DNA of 64,000 bases from Aphelocoma coerulescens (taxonomy: Eukaryota; Chordata; Aves; Passeriformes; Corvidae). Of this stretch, positions 46,920 to 59,648 are shown piece after piece (the stretch's first letter is position 1; every line of letters starts with the position of its first letter). The translations under genes were made by a program, and so were the position numbers. The stretch spans positions 9,314,001 to 9,378,000 of the forward strand of contig NC_091013.1 of the NCBI RefSeq assembly GCF_041296385.1, written 5' to 3'. The notes beneath the pieces are model-generated. The model was not told where the DNA came from and made no database searches. It saw only the letters and a program-made list of their open reading frames with translations.

Positions 46920-49900
46920 GAATTTACAATGTTTCCCAAATTGTGTAAATTATCAAAAGGGAAATACATCTGTCTTCATTCTAAAATTACTAATGAGCTA
47001 ACATGACATTAGGGTGGATTCATTGTTGTTTTTATCCATGTTTTTCCTCTTTTTCTGTCAGCCTTCTCTACAAGGAGTTTTGTTGCTTTAGAGCAGGCAG
47101 GGAAGAGAACTGCTGAATCCAGTGGGACTTTTATTCTTGCATTGTTTTCATGGGCAAGGTGTATCAAAATGGACTTTGGGTTTGAAGACGATACATTATT
47201 TGTTATTACTGTGGAAGGAATTATGAATTATCTGTTTGTTCCTTCTGGTTTAAAACCAGCAGAAGAGGCAAATTCTTTTTGAGTTGTCTTAGTTTATGGA
47301 CTACCTGTTTATATTTTATATTACCATAATACCTGCTTAGTTTACAATTCATTTCAATGATCCATTTTTTCCACATTCATGTTTGAAAAGGGACCATCTA
47401 ATCAGAATTACTGACATGAATGTAATAATAAGACCTGAATAACAAAATCACAATTCCTCAAATAATCAAAGGATAGAAAATTCAGACAAATCAATTTGGC
47501 CTTCCTAGCTGTGCCATCTCAGTGCCTAAAACTGTGTGTTTTTCTCTATTGGGGTGATGCAAAAATCTGTAATGAAGCAAATTGGCTTCCTGTACAGCTA
47601 ATAGGATACCTTAAAAGTTTCCAAAGATTATTTCACAGTGATGGTGAGAAACAGGCACTTCTGTTATATATAGAGAGAATTTAGGAGTCTACCTACAGGC
47701 TGTAGAAGAGGGATGAGAATGTGAGAATGGGGAGCTGACTTCAAAGGCTGCATCTGTGCCCAGCTGTAATCCATTCCTCTTTGCTGCACAAAAAAACTTA
47801 GACAGGAAGCAGAGGAGATGAAGATCTGCTGATGGCAGATAAAGAATCAGGTCACAGATTTATCTAGGGAGCTTGCCCTTCTCCCTGATGAATCCCCTTC
47901 AAAAGTGTCCGTGGGTGTATGGGCCCATGAAGAGATAAACCTTGGGTTCAGAGCTTCAGCAAAAGGACAGAGCTCAGCACCCTCTCATGCTGTTTCTGTA
48001 GGTTTTGAGTAACTTGCTCAGTGTATTCCTACTCTATTATCCTTTTGAAGCATGAAACTCCCACCAGTCCCTGTACATTATCCTTGGGAAGCCTTTAGAG
48101 CTCAGACTTAGAGCCATTAGTAGTGCTAAGAGCAAAGATGCCCGACTCACTCTTTGAATGATCTTACTGGGGCCAGATCCTTAATTTTTGGGCAGCCCAA
48201 TACCTAAAATCTTTGAATTGTACCCTTAGGCTTATTCAGGAGCCGTTGAAATTGAGAACAGATATGAGGCCTTGTGCTTAAATAATTGTGGGTTTTTTTT
48301 GTTCCTATTGTTTACATTGCTAAAATAACCTTCAATGAGGTGGGGTTTTTTTCAAGTTTAAATGTTTTATCACATTGCTTTCAGTGTTCATCAAGTGTAA
48401 GGACTGTCTACGTCTAAATACAACAGGATTTTGTGATCAAACATAATAGGAAAAAGATCAGGTCATATGTGAAAGACAGATGTCACCATGCAAGGAACAA
48501 AAGTACTAAGGTTTTCAGTGCAAAAGGTCTTAAGATCTTTATGAGCTTTGTGAGAAACTGTCCTCCACTGAGTAAAGCAGTGTCAGAAGACAGCAAAAGA
48601 AGGCAGCTGGAAGCTCCTGAGGCTAAGAGAGGCAACAGGCACTGGAATGGATGATGCCTTTGGAGCAGCTCCTGGTCATAAAATCAAAGCAGGTTCTGCG
48701 AGATGAAGACTAAGGTTGGCCTGAAGACATTTGAAAAGGGAAAAATGTTCTTAGCAAATAGCTTTGTTGAGATTAAATAACAAAGAAGGGTTGTAGGATG
48801 GAGTTGGTTTTTTTTTTTCTAGTATAAATTCTTGGATTTCAAGCAGAGGAGGAGGCGGAAATTCCATGTGCTAATAATGGTTTAGGATAGGAAAGAGGGT
48901 GTACAGCATCAGCTCTTATTGCAACATTGAGGGGGAGGGAGAGTTTGGCATGTAAACTGCAAGGACATTTAAGCCAAATCTGCTAGAAACTGGAAGCTCT
49001 GGACTCCAGCAATGCCTAAAATTTAGCTAAAATTATAAAAAAATGAAAATCTGAAAGGGACTTGGGGCTGTTATTCTATCTGTCCTTTTGACCATGGCTG
49101 CTTCCTGCCTAACTTCATTTGCATGACACTCATTCAGCAAAGGGCATCAACGGGTGCTCAGGTTTAAACATATAACTTGGATTATTCATCCCCTTGAGTC
49201 TCTCACTGAATCATGGGTAATACCAACTGTTATCCTTACTGCAAAACTAATGAAGCTAGTTAAGGCTAATGAAACTGCACAGTTGTAATAAGGAGCAGAA
49301 AAGCATACAGCTGCATAGTTCAGTCCCTATCCCCTGTATCAATCTGTACTAACTCTATCTCCTCAGGGTGGATGCAGGAATGTCTGACAGATCACATATT
49401 TAATAACTCGGTAATACCCATTTTGAGCACGGGTGTGGAATGTCACCCCCTGCATTCACTGTCCCTGCTGGGAGAATGCTGTTAGTGACCACCAGCTCCT
49501 GACCACTGGTAATGACAAGGACAGTGAGCTGAGCTCATGCTGTTCCCGCTGCTGTGGCCACTGATACCATCTTTGAGGCCAGGGATTGCTGTGGCCATTT
49601 CCTCCTTCATCAGTTCCCTGACACATAGCAACCTTCTTCTTTTGGTTTTTTTTTCCTTTGTTTGTTTTCTGCTCGTTGCTGAGTGCCTTCCAGAGCTAAA
49701 ACCTGCAAAAGGAATGCTATTATGAGATGCTGTGGCCAGTGTGCATGTGGTTGCAGGGTTCCTAGATTAACAGTTTCTGAAGCCTGAACAATTCCAGCAC
49801 AAAGCAGTCCAAGTAATTTTGCCTAAAAACTCTTTTGTCGAGCCCAGTATCTCACAGCTAAAGTAGAGGGTATATTTTTAAAAACACACATTCAATAAAA

Positions 49901-52900
49901 CCAATAGAATCTCTTTTTTTTTTTTGTTCTTTGTCAATGATTCCAATGGCTAACCTGTCTACTATTAAAGGCTATACCTTCATTTCAGTCTGAATTTCTC
50001 TAGCCTTAACTGCCAGTCAGGAACTCTTACTGTGTTTTGTTTTTTTAAAAGTAAATGCTGGTTTTCTTTTGTCAAGTCTACATATAGATTGTTTCAAAAT
50101 CACATATCCTCCTTCTCCATAGGAAACAGTTTCATTCTGAGATGTATTTCTGCAATAATCTTTTTGAATCATTTCTGAGGCTGCTAAATTTGCACTATTC
50201 TCTTTGAAGCGCATGTCAGAACTACACAGAGCTCACCACTGGTGGCCTCTTCAGCCCTGTGTATGGAGACTGTACCTGCTCCCTCCTTCCTGATAACATT
50301 CCTGTTTCACATTCAGCGAGTGCCAGAGTCCTGCTTGCCACAGCTTTGAACTACAAATTCATAAACAACAAATTATCCACCACAACTCCCACTACCTTTC
50401 CAGAATCGCTGCTTTTCAGGATAAAGTTCCAGGTCCTTTAACTCTGTTCTGTGTAAACAATGCACTTAGCTCAACTTCAGGCAAGTTTCGTAAGGAGAAA
50501 TATCTCTTTTGAGATCAGCATATATACTCAGCAAAGGAAAAAAAAGAGAAGCCTTGGGCACGTGAGTTCTCTTCATTTTTGTGTGGAAACAGATCAAAAT
50601 CAGACAGATATGGGCCTGAATATTGAAAAGCCCAGACAGTAAGGCACTCATACATTTCAAAACAGGAAAGGATGCATCTCTCATGTCCCTGGTGACATAT
50701 CTAACTACTGGGGGGATATTGTCTATTCTGTGCCAGCTTTTCTCTTTCGTTTCCAGCTTGTTGTTTTTTTACATTCTCTTACTAAGAGCTGTGCTTCAAC
50801 TAAAGAGGGCTTTGTGCATGATATGTGGGGGTTGGAGTGCTTTTCCAGTTAAATCCATTGATCCAATATAAAAACAATGCCTCTTCCTACAAACCTTGCC
50901 TCTGTTTTAAACACTTAAGCCACTACAGCTGCAATAACATTACTACTTTTAGCTATATCAAATGCTTGTGTATTTGGAGTCAATTTACCAAATGATCTGA
51001 ATAGACATTGTTTGATCAGCTTTGTCTCCTGAAAGTTTTATCCAGAATTCTTTGAGGCTTTCTTCAGAATTATATTTAATAATATCTTACTATTATTAAA
51101 TATTTCAATGTCTCTATAATTATTTGTTTCTCATTGCATCAAGTAGAAAATGAAGATTGAGAGCAGATAATCTTTTTCCAAATCTCAAGTAATTTATGAT
51201 TTCAGCACAGGTTACTTTAATTTCCCTGGTAAAAGTCAATCAAAAATAATGAATCTTGTTACAGAAATTACTCTGGTTTTGCAGCTCCCTAATGTGTATT
51301 ATGACATGCTGGAAAGAGGAAGTTTTGTTTAAATGTCTTTCATCTTGTCTATTTCAACAATCTGAAACTATTCCTCTTCCTACTGATAAGCGGAGGAATT
51401 TTCATACCTTCTTCTTGAACTTACCACCTCTAATTTCAGAGTTCCTAGTCCTTCAGCAGCTTAGCTAATAGCTAAGGAGATCACTTAATTCTATATCCTT
51501 TCAGCATTTGATGAAGTCAGGTACCTGATGAGTCCAGTGAGTTTTTGCTGACCTGCCTTGATGGACCAGGCATGTTGGCCACTACAGAACACGTTTTATT
51601 TCAGTGTTTCTCATGGACTTAACTCAGTCTCATGGGCAAGTCAGTTCTTCCATCTGAGTGTAAGGTTAAGCTGAACTTCTGTCAGCTGCTTAAAACAAAT
51701 CAAACATTATGAGCAGATACTGTGAGGTACAGAGAAAAAAGTCCAAATATTTGTGATCATCAGAAGACATTGTCAAAGTTCAATAGCAACCAAGCCCATG
51801 CCTTGCTTATTTCTGTACTGAAATTACTGAGGGAAGCACCAGTCAAATAATACTCATATGAAGATGAATTCACACTTAAGAAACCAGCTTTGTCTTTCCT
51901 TCCAGTGATGTCATGCAAAGTAGTTGTGACAGCAGTGTTTTCTCTACTCTTTCTTTTGATCAAATGATGCATTGTCTCATGCAGAGATTTAACTGCATTT
52001 TATTAAAACCAACCTACTCATCAGTCAAGAATAAACAGAAAATGCAGATTGTTAATACCTCCAATTCACAATTTGTATAGTTATAAGTTTTATTTAAGAG
52101 GAAGCAGTTTGGATTTTATCCGACTCTTTTCACATTATATGAAATCATTAAAATACTGGTGTAATTTTATTTAGGAACCCACTTAAAACATAACTAGATG
52201 GTAGATATGAATATTGCTGATAAAAACCCAGGAACAATGCTGACCTAAACAGAAAATCATTAAGTGTGATCATAAAAATATACACACTTTGTAATAATAA
52301 GCCAGTTTGGTCAATTCCTTTTATTTAAGGCTGTAGTGTGCCAATGCCAAGACTATTAGTGTAAGTGGCCAGTAATGCTGCTATCTTTTAGTAGAGTCTA
52401 TATTACCATTGAAAGACAATAAAAGCATGAATTATAAAAGTTATTATCACCAGGAAAAAATAAACAAGCTGAAGGAGCAAAGCACCATCACTTCATTTGG
52501 ACCCCATATTCTGAACAAAACTCTGTGCCTCAGTCACAGGCTCTTATGGCTGTTTTGGGCTGTTTCCAGCTTTGAAGTTCTATGTCCAATAAGGAGAAGG
52601 AATAAGGAAAAGGCAGATACCCCAAAAAAGAACATTTTAAACTTTTTGTAACTTTTTAGGACATATGCCCAAAGGCTAATTGCGTGTTCACTTTGGAAAA
52701 AGGAAAAAATAAATCAGTGGCTTCAGCTTTGAGAAAGAGCAGAGATCAGCTTATGAGATGGGAGGAAATAAAATCAAAAGAAACTAATTCACTGTCAGAG
52801 GAGAGACCACCTAAGAGAGGTTGATCAGAAGAGAGTTTGTGGAGTGAAGAACATAAGGGATGGAAAAGCAAAAGCCAAAAGGAAATATAGAGGCAAAAGC

Positions 52901-53441
52901 AAACACTTTTAGTAGAAGTGTTCCCTTTTCTAAAAAAAGGTGCTTTCTGAAGAGATTGCACTGTATTTCACCTTTATGCACTTCCAAGTTACAAAAATAG
53001 CAACCAAAAGGAGTCTTCTGGGTGACTGGTCCTCTGATTGTTCTAAATACACATTACATTTCTTTAATAAAGCAGAATGAAATAATTTACAGTCAGTTTT
53101 CTCAGTAGTGCTGATCTACTTATAGAAGGTGCTATGGAGCTTATGAAATAACTGCAGCTTTTCACTGATTTAGAGGTTTAGCTTTATTTTACTGTACATT
53201 CTCTCTGTGCTCTAAAAATACAAGACTAAAGTCTAATGTATATACAGAAAGTAAAAAGATTTCATTTTGAGAAATGTGAGCCTTCACCTCGAGACAGAGG
53301 AATAAAGAAATCATCTGTGTTGTTCACTTTCAGGACTTAGTAAATTCCTACACAGAAAAGCTCAAGATATAGCAAACAATAAAGACAACCTCGATTCTTG
53401 TTCCCAAGGCCTGGAACCAAACAGAGCATGTAAAGATAGAA
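46920..53441. other. AT-rich unique DNA, no gene seen
   Basis: T-runs near 48293, 48810, 49913 and 50038. 49420-49620 is more GC-rich but shows no motif. Frames are all under 85 codons. No exon, RNA gene or repeat end recognised over 6.5 kb. Confidence 0.55.
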
Positions 53442-53494
53442 GTGAAGAAAGTAAAGAAAGGTGAAGAAAGTAAAGAAAGGTAAAGAAAGTAAAC
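53442..53494 (+). repeat. Purine-only minisatellite, 19-bp unit, about 2.8 copies
   Basis: GTGAAGAAAGTAAAGAAAG at 53442-53460 and again exactly at 53461-53479, then a shortened third copy. Mainly GAAA/GTAAA purines. The 146-codon minus frame across it (53337-53777) is rich in Phe/Leu because of the complementary CTTTC tract and is not a gene. Confidence 0.88.
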
Positions 53495-56400
53495 TAAATA
53501 GTGGATGTTCTTCTGTCATGATTGCCCAGAAATGGCCAACAAAGTTGAAGAAAAAAATAAAACAAATGAAAAGATTTGCATTTGAATGGATGGCTGTTTC
53601 AGGACCAAGCTCAGGAAGGAGGCTGCCTTTGCTGGTGAGAATTTTCTCAGTGCTTATGCACCTATCTCTATCTTGGTAACTCAATAACCAGTCAAATATT
53701 ATGCAAAGCAATACCTTTACCAATCCATCAGGAGAAAAAAAAAGGAACATTTCAACACTGAAATCCTGATTCTGCATTACTAAAATCCATTTGAGTTTTC
53801 CTGTTGACCTCAGTGAGCATTAACATGCAGTTATATATTTCAGCAGCAATTCAGCTTCCATATAATCAAGACTGCAATGATCTAATGCTTTTCCTTCCCC
53901 TAAAAATCTGTCATAAAGAATGACTACATCAAAAACATTTAGTATAATGGCATTAAAGTCATCACGTTGCAAAATGTTGTCATAGATTGATATTTCTTGC
54001 CTTGACATCAAGTGTTTAGGCTTTATGTCACCATTCTTTCTATAAGGTAAGAATGTTTTGGTCTTGGATTTTTTTAAAAAGCAGACTGCTATGCTATGAA
54101 AATGTCCATATCATTAGAATGAATTACTTTGTGATAAGGTCAAATGTGTCTTTTTAAAAGTCAGAGTGAGATTTCCTTTGTATAGTTGAAATCTGAGGCC
54201 ATAGAACTTGTATATTTGATCTGCCTGCAAATGGGTCCTTCATGAAATCCTGTAATAACAATAAATGCATGGAGATTAGTTAATTCAAAAGCAAACTTTC
54301 CTCCACTCTTTCATGAAAAGAAAACAGTAAAAAATTCCTTGTAGGGGTTATTTATTAACCAGTGTATAGATGTATAAGCATCACTAGGAACTTACTGAGA
54401 AAATACAGATTGTCACTGTCAAAGGTGAACCTATCTGAACATTGTCAGGGAGGATGGCTGTGCATGTTGTACCTGCAAGTGACTGGGACTGACATTCTAC
54501 AACTTTATAGAGTCTCCACAATGTTCCACTTCACACTGAGAGACAACTCTATTTGAATAATTTCTAACATTAGTGTTAGAACACACATCTGTGTTATTGC
54601 ACCTCCACATGTGGAGACTTTAGAAAAGAGTCAGTGGGGTCTGGGAATAAGACGATTTTTTTGTTGTTGTTTTTGTATCCCATTAACCTTTCTTTCTCAA
54701 TTATCTGCCTTGTGTGACTGGGCTGTGACCCTGAAAGACTTCAACTTGTGGTAGATTCTGAAACACCACAGGGGTTTGGATACATTTTCCTCCCTCTTTT
54801 ATCCCATGGATATGGGGTATCTCCCCTGTCCTTTCTCCTCTCCTTGGAACAGCCCCTCCACTAGTCATGCATAGGTTGTACCATCCCTGGGAGAAGAGGG
54901 AGGAAAACCAGAGTGGTGAAAAGGGTATGAAAGCACAGCCTTCTCTCCAACTGTGCCCTGACTCTGGGAATGAGAAATAGCAGCTCTGGCAGCAGCACAG
55001 GAGAGCTGTACAGCAGAGAAATGGACCAGAAATTATTGTGCAGGCTCTGACAGGAAAGGACACAAAGCAAGTGTTGTAGTGTTGGCGACATCGTAGTGTG
55101 AGCCTGTAATAATTTTGGTGTTTGGTATTATATACATTTAGATTGTCATAAAGTCACAGAAACTGTCACTTATTACTGTCAGTGACTCCACGTGCCCTGC
55201 CAGGTGAGGAAATTTGCCATAAAAGTTTACTTCTGATTCTGATAGGGAAGGCAGCCATGGAGAAGAAGGGCATCTGGACATCCAGTATGATTTGTGTGAC
55301 CTGAACTCCCTTCCCTGACTATGTCTCAGCTGTCTCTGAGAAAATGAGCAGTGGTAATACTGTGGCTGTGGTGGTTGTTCTGGTGGGATGGATTTGTCTT
55401 AAAAACTGTAAAAAGGCTCTTGACAAAAGGTTAGGTGAAAAAAAATAAGTTGCAAATATTTGAGTAGTCTTTTAGATTCTTACTCAAATATTAACCAAAT
55501 AACTGCTTGGATAATTCCTCTTCCTGTTCATATTTTTCTTTATTTCCATGTGAAATTACTACATCTACAGAATACTCTAATTTATGCTACCGTGGTTTTA
55601 TGGTTGTAATAAACATTGTTCAAAGGAATCCCAGAATGATTATGTTCCACGTTGTTATGGAATCCATTTCATTGTCATATTCTGTCCTTGCTGCTGCTTT
55701 TCTCTGCAGAGCAGTGACCACGAGAACCCAGAGGCAGCATGTGGGAGGATATAGTGCCACTCTGGGCACTTTGTACTGCCTTTTATGACACAGAAATCTT
55801 CAGGGTAGGCCTTAGCTTCTCCAGAACATCACCCAGCAACAAGGAGACAAAGGAATTTCTCATTGAAAGAATGGAATTCATACTAGTAGACCAAAGAAAC
55901 TTCACCAATTTTTTCTTAAAAAGAAAAAAAGTATCACAACTCTTTTTGGTGGCATTATAACATCTTGGTATCAGGTTTATGTAAGATTCAGACTTGAATC
56001 ACTGCTTCAGACTTACATTGTCATAAATCGGGGGAGAACTTAGTCCTATTATTCCACAGTTCTCAGGGAGTTTGAGCTAACTGGAAGTTTTGTATTTTTT
56101 TTCTTTTTGTCTTACATAGATCTCCTTTCATGCATTGCAAGGTTCATTAAGGGGCAAAAACCCTCCTTTTCTTGCTCATGCTACATGATGAAAATTCCTT
56201 TTTTCATCTCTTTAGCTCATCAAATCTGAAGTTCATTTCAACTTTAAGTTAAAATATCTCCATTTTCACCCTTGTGCTGTTACAATTTCCTTGAATTTTG
56301 AAAAAGTACTTCACTTTAGGGGCAGTTTTAGACTCCACGTGAAAGACATACAAATCCAAAGTTCAAATCACATCCCTCGTGGAGGGAGATGCTTTAGAAA

Positions 56401-59400
56401 CTTCAGATCCAAGTCTGAATTCCTAGCATCATCAAGAACTTATACAAGTTAAACCCAAAATCTGGGTTCTTTCTCATCTGTGTGTCAGGAGTTGTTAAGC
56501 AATAAATGACCTCAAGCTCAGCTACCACTCCTCCTTCTCTTACAGAAAATATCAGCCTGTGGTCTTGTTTCTGGAAAAAGAGGTTTTGTAAGAGGTACAT
56601 GACCTACTCTACCTTGTCAGGGCACTTTATATACAGAAGAGTTTAGGGACCACGTAGAAAAGGTTACCAGCCCTGGTAACTCACAGACTCGAGCTGGATT
56701 AGGTAATTGAAACCAAACTCCGAATAAACCTTTGAACGTTTATCTGTTTACTCAAATTGAATCTGAATGTCGAGACTTCTGAAGTTCACTTGTCCCTGTT
56801 TATTTGAAAAATGGATTATGATAAATTACCGAGCCATCGCTAGGGGACAAGAGTTCAGTGAGAGGCAAGCCAGCAAATCTCCATTGGAAATTCAGTATAA
56901 ATTACTGACCTCTAAAATTGTCACTTTGGTATCAGTTGACAATGTCATTTTTATCAGAAAATCTGCTTTTGTTCTCTCTCTCTTTGCTGCCAGTTGTAAA
57001 ACTTTCTGACACCTGTGTACTTCCAGTAAGATTCACTAGTCTGTATCTCCAGCAATAGGCAGAACTCGCGCTGCACCTGCCTGGAATTCTCTTCAGCTGT
57101 CAGCAGGGATCTCTTGCTGTCTGGGTAGAGCCAGTAGGAAAAGAAATGTTTGATTTGATGGAACTGTGAGGGAGTAGTTGAAGTGTTTTTTAAGGGACAG
57201 GAAGGTGCAAACTCTATAGCATGCTCACAGGTCCTGAGGCAGGAAATACGGCAATTCAAGTTGGAGAAGCAAATTCAATATATGTAATCAACTGTGATTT
57301 CTCCCTGATTATCTCTGGACTAATTAGGGAGTGTTTTTTACAGCTAATCAGAGGTATCTGGAAAGAAGTAATTTGCATAACTTCAAGTCAAATTATGTCA
57401 TGAGGACAGCTGAGCTAATGTAAACTGGCATTTACTGTAAAATTAGCATGTATTGCATTCAGAAAGGAAACAAAGAAGCAATGGAAACCTGCCGACTGGA
57501 AACCAGGAAGAGCAGCAGTGACAGAGTGCAGAAGCTGTGCTCCATGAAGCATATCAATGCATGAAGCACAAGGAATGTAAATATGCAAAGGCCAAAACAT
57601 TTGCAGAAGGGGACTCATTTGACAAAATTGTAAATACCATGGATTCTGCTGGCTGTCTAACTGTCACTCTGTAACTGCATTTTGTCATGGCTGGTAGTTT
57701 AGCATTCCAGGGGAAAGAAATGCCTGTTTTCTCATTTACCAGGGACTGTTTTTTACTTAAAATAAATACAGTATAAAATTAGCTTCTAATCTAGTATTAC
57801 AGCAAGTCTGGAAAAGACAACCATACATGCATTTGTTTCTCCTTCAAAAGCAGGGTACACACTGGACTTCCTGTTTACTTATTTCTTCAAGAGTGATTTT
57901 GAAGCCTATTTGTATCTCTGGGAATGTAGGGAGTTTTTGGCTACCTCACTTCAGGCTGCCAGACTTTTCTGCCTGTCTCAAAAAGTAAACCTGACAGGTT
58001 TCCTGTCTGGGAGACCTGATCTGAGAATGAGCTCCACATAGAGAAGCGCTAGAACATGTGATTTTTCATATGGGACCAAGGGCTCAAACATATCTGTCAA
58101 CCTGCTGCTTCACTCATTAGCAGGAGGATATCCTTGTGAGCTCTGACATTCATCCACAATCTATTTTATGCAGAGCTAAGGCCTATAGATAGAAGTGGAC
58201 TTCTTATAAGGGCCTGACTGAGGATGGATGTACAGACATTTGAGTCTAACTGAACTAAACACACAAGACAAATACTCTCTTGTGGGAGCTTAGAATGCTA
58301 ATATCCATTATCAACCCTATGGAACAACAGCCGTTCTAGGAATAAATTAAACTGGAGATTGATGATAGCAGTTAGGAAGGATCAGCTGGTGACTAATTAA
58401 TCCTTGAAGTTAAGACAGCATACCCCCACAGTGTATATTTTTTCACAGGTCCAGGTCTGTGTAACATTTTTCTAAACAAGGGTCACCCCGCCAATAAAGA
58501 TTTAGTACTTAGCATCTGGTATCAGTTTTGTTGCAGATGGTATTTGGAAGATGCAGATTATCTGTCCAGTCCTATACTGAGACAAAACACTCTCAGTTGT
58601 GAGATTCTGGACCTCTGAAATGGATTTTCACCTTCAGTGAAATTGATTCACTGGTATTTGGGTGATCACTTGACTCCCACGTAGACTTGTTCACCAAAAT
58701 GGCCATTCCTCTGGAAAAAAAAGCTAGCCCTTTTAATTTTAAAAGATGGATTATAGTTTATATTTAAAAACATGACATTCATGATCAAATACAATTTTTA
58801 ATATAGGTCCCTTATGCAAAGAAGAGATCATTTTCATTGCTTACTTAAATATGCATTTAATTTTGTGAGTCCATGTATAGATTTTTGTTTGAAACTTTTT
58901 TTTTGAGGAGGACCTGACTGACATGGAAACCAGTGAACTCAGAAAGAAAATAACTCATTGTGGTCAAACGTTGACTAAATGTTTAAACCCCAGCTATGCC
59001 CAGATGCAGAGATTGTATTTCTGCTGTTCTCTTTATTATTTTCTGTTCCCAAAAAAGCACATTCTCTTCGTGTATGTTTGCATCTCATTGTTTCTCTTTT
59101 TTCCTTTTCCCTCTGCAGCTTTCTTATAAGCACATAAGCATGTGTGCGTAGTATTGCTAGGCCTAAGTTCTTTGGCATGAAATTTGCTTTTTCACAGTGT
59201 TTTTAAGAAAGTATAAAGAAAGTCTGAAATAGAAAAGACTATCCTTTTCTTCCTGTTAGTCAGTGGGTTATTTCCCTCTGTTGAAAAGATCTGAATTTGT
59301 GCAAATAGCCATTTCTACTTAACGAGCTACACCAAATTATTAGTTGAAATTTCTGCTAAAAACTGATTTCTTAAAATAAATCCTATTTCAGTTTTCACTG

Positions 59401-59613
59401 GGGAAAAAAAAAAAAAAGAAAAATTAAGATGTTCCAATTTCCACTTTGTTTTACTGCTTAGATCTTGTCAGATCCTGGATATCAGGGAAAAGGAACTAGT
59501 TATGTAAGATCAGTAGGCTTTAAGTTACTGAATGCTCTGCCTGGGACCAGATCATTTCCTACTTTCCTGTTTCTGCTGCTGGGCATTGTCTGAGAACAGC
59601 CACTGATCTCTCT
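53495..59613. other. AT-rich unique DNA, no gene seen
   Basis: The longest frame (54701-55063 minus, 120 codons, Cys-rich start) shows no domain and a second register overlaps it. An A-run lies at about 59404-59417. Nothing else recognised. Confidence 0.55.
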
Positions 59614-59648
59614 CTAATCTAATCTAATCTAATCTAATCTAATCTAAT
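59614..59648 (+). repeat. Pentanucleotide microsatellite (CTAAT)7
   Basis: Seven exact CTAAT units, suggesting recent expansion and likely length polymorphism. Confidence 0.95.

Noticed and set aside
53337..53777. 146-codon hydrophobic minus-strand frame
   Set aside because: Hydrophobicity comes from the complement of the GAAAG minisatellite; no ordered membrane-protein pattern or domain.
54701..55063. 120-codon Cys-rich minus-strand frame
   Set aside because: No signal-peptide logic beyond composition, no domain, and an overlapping second register is also open.
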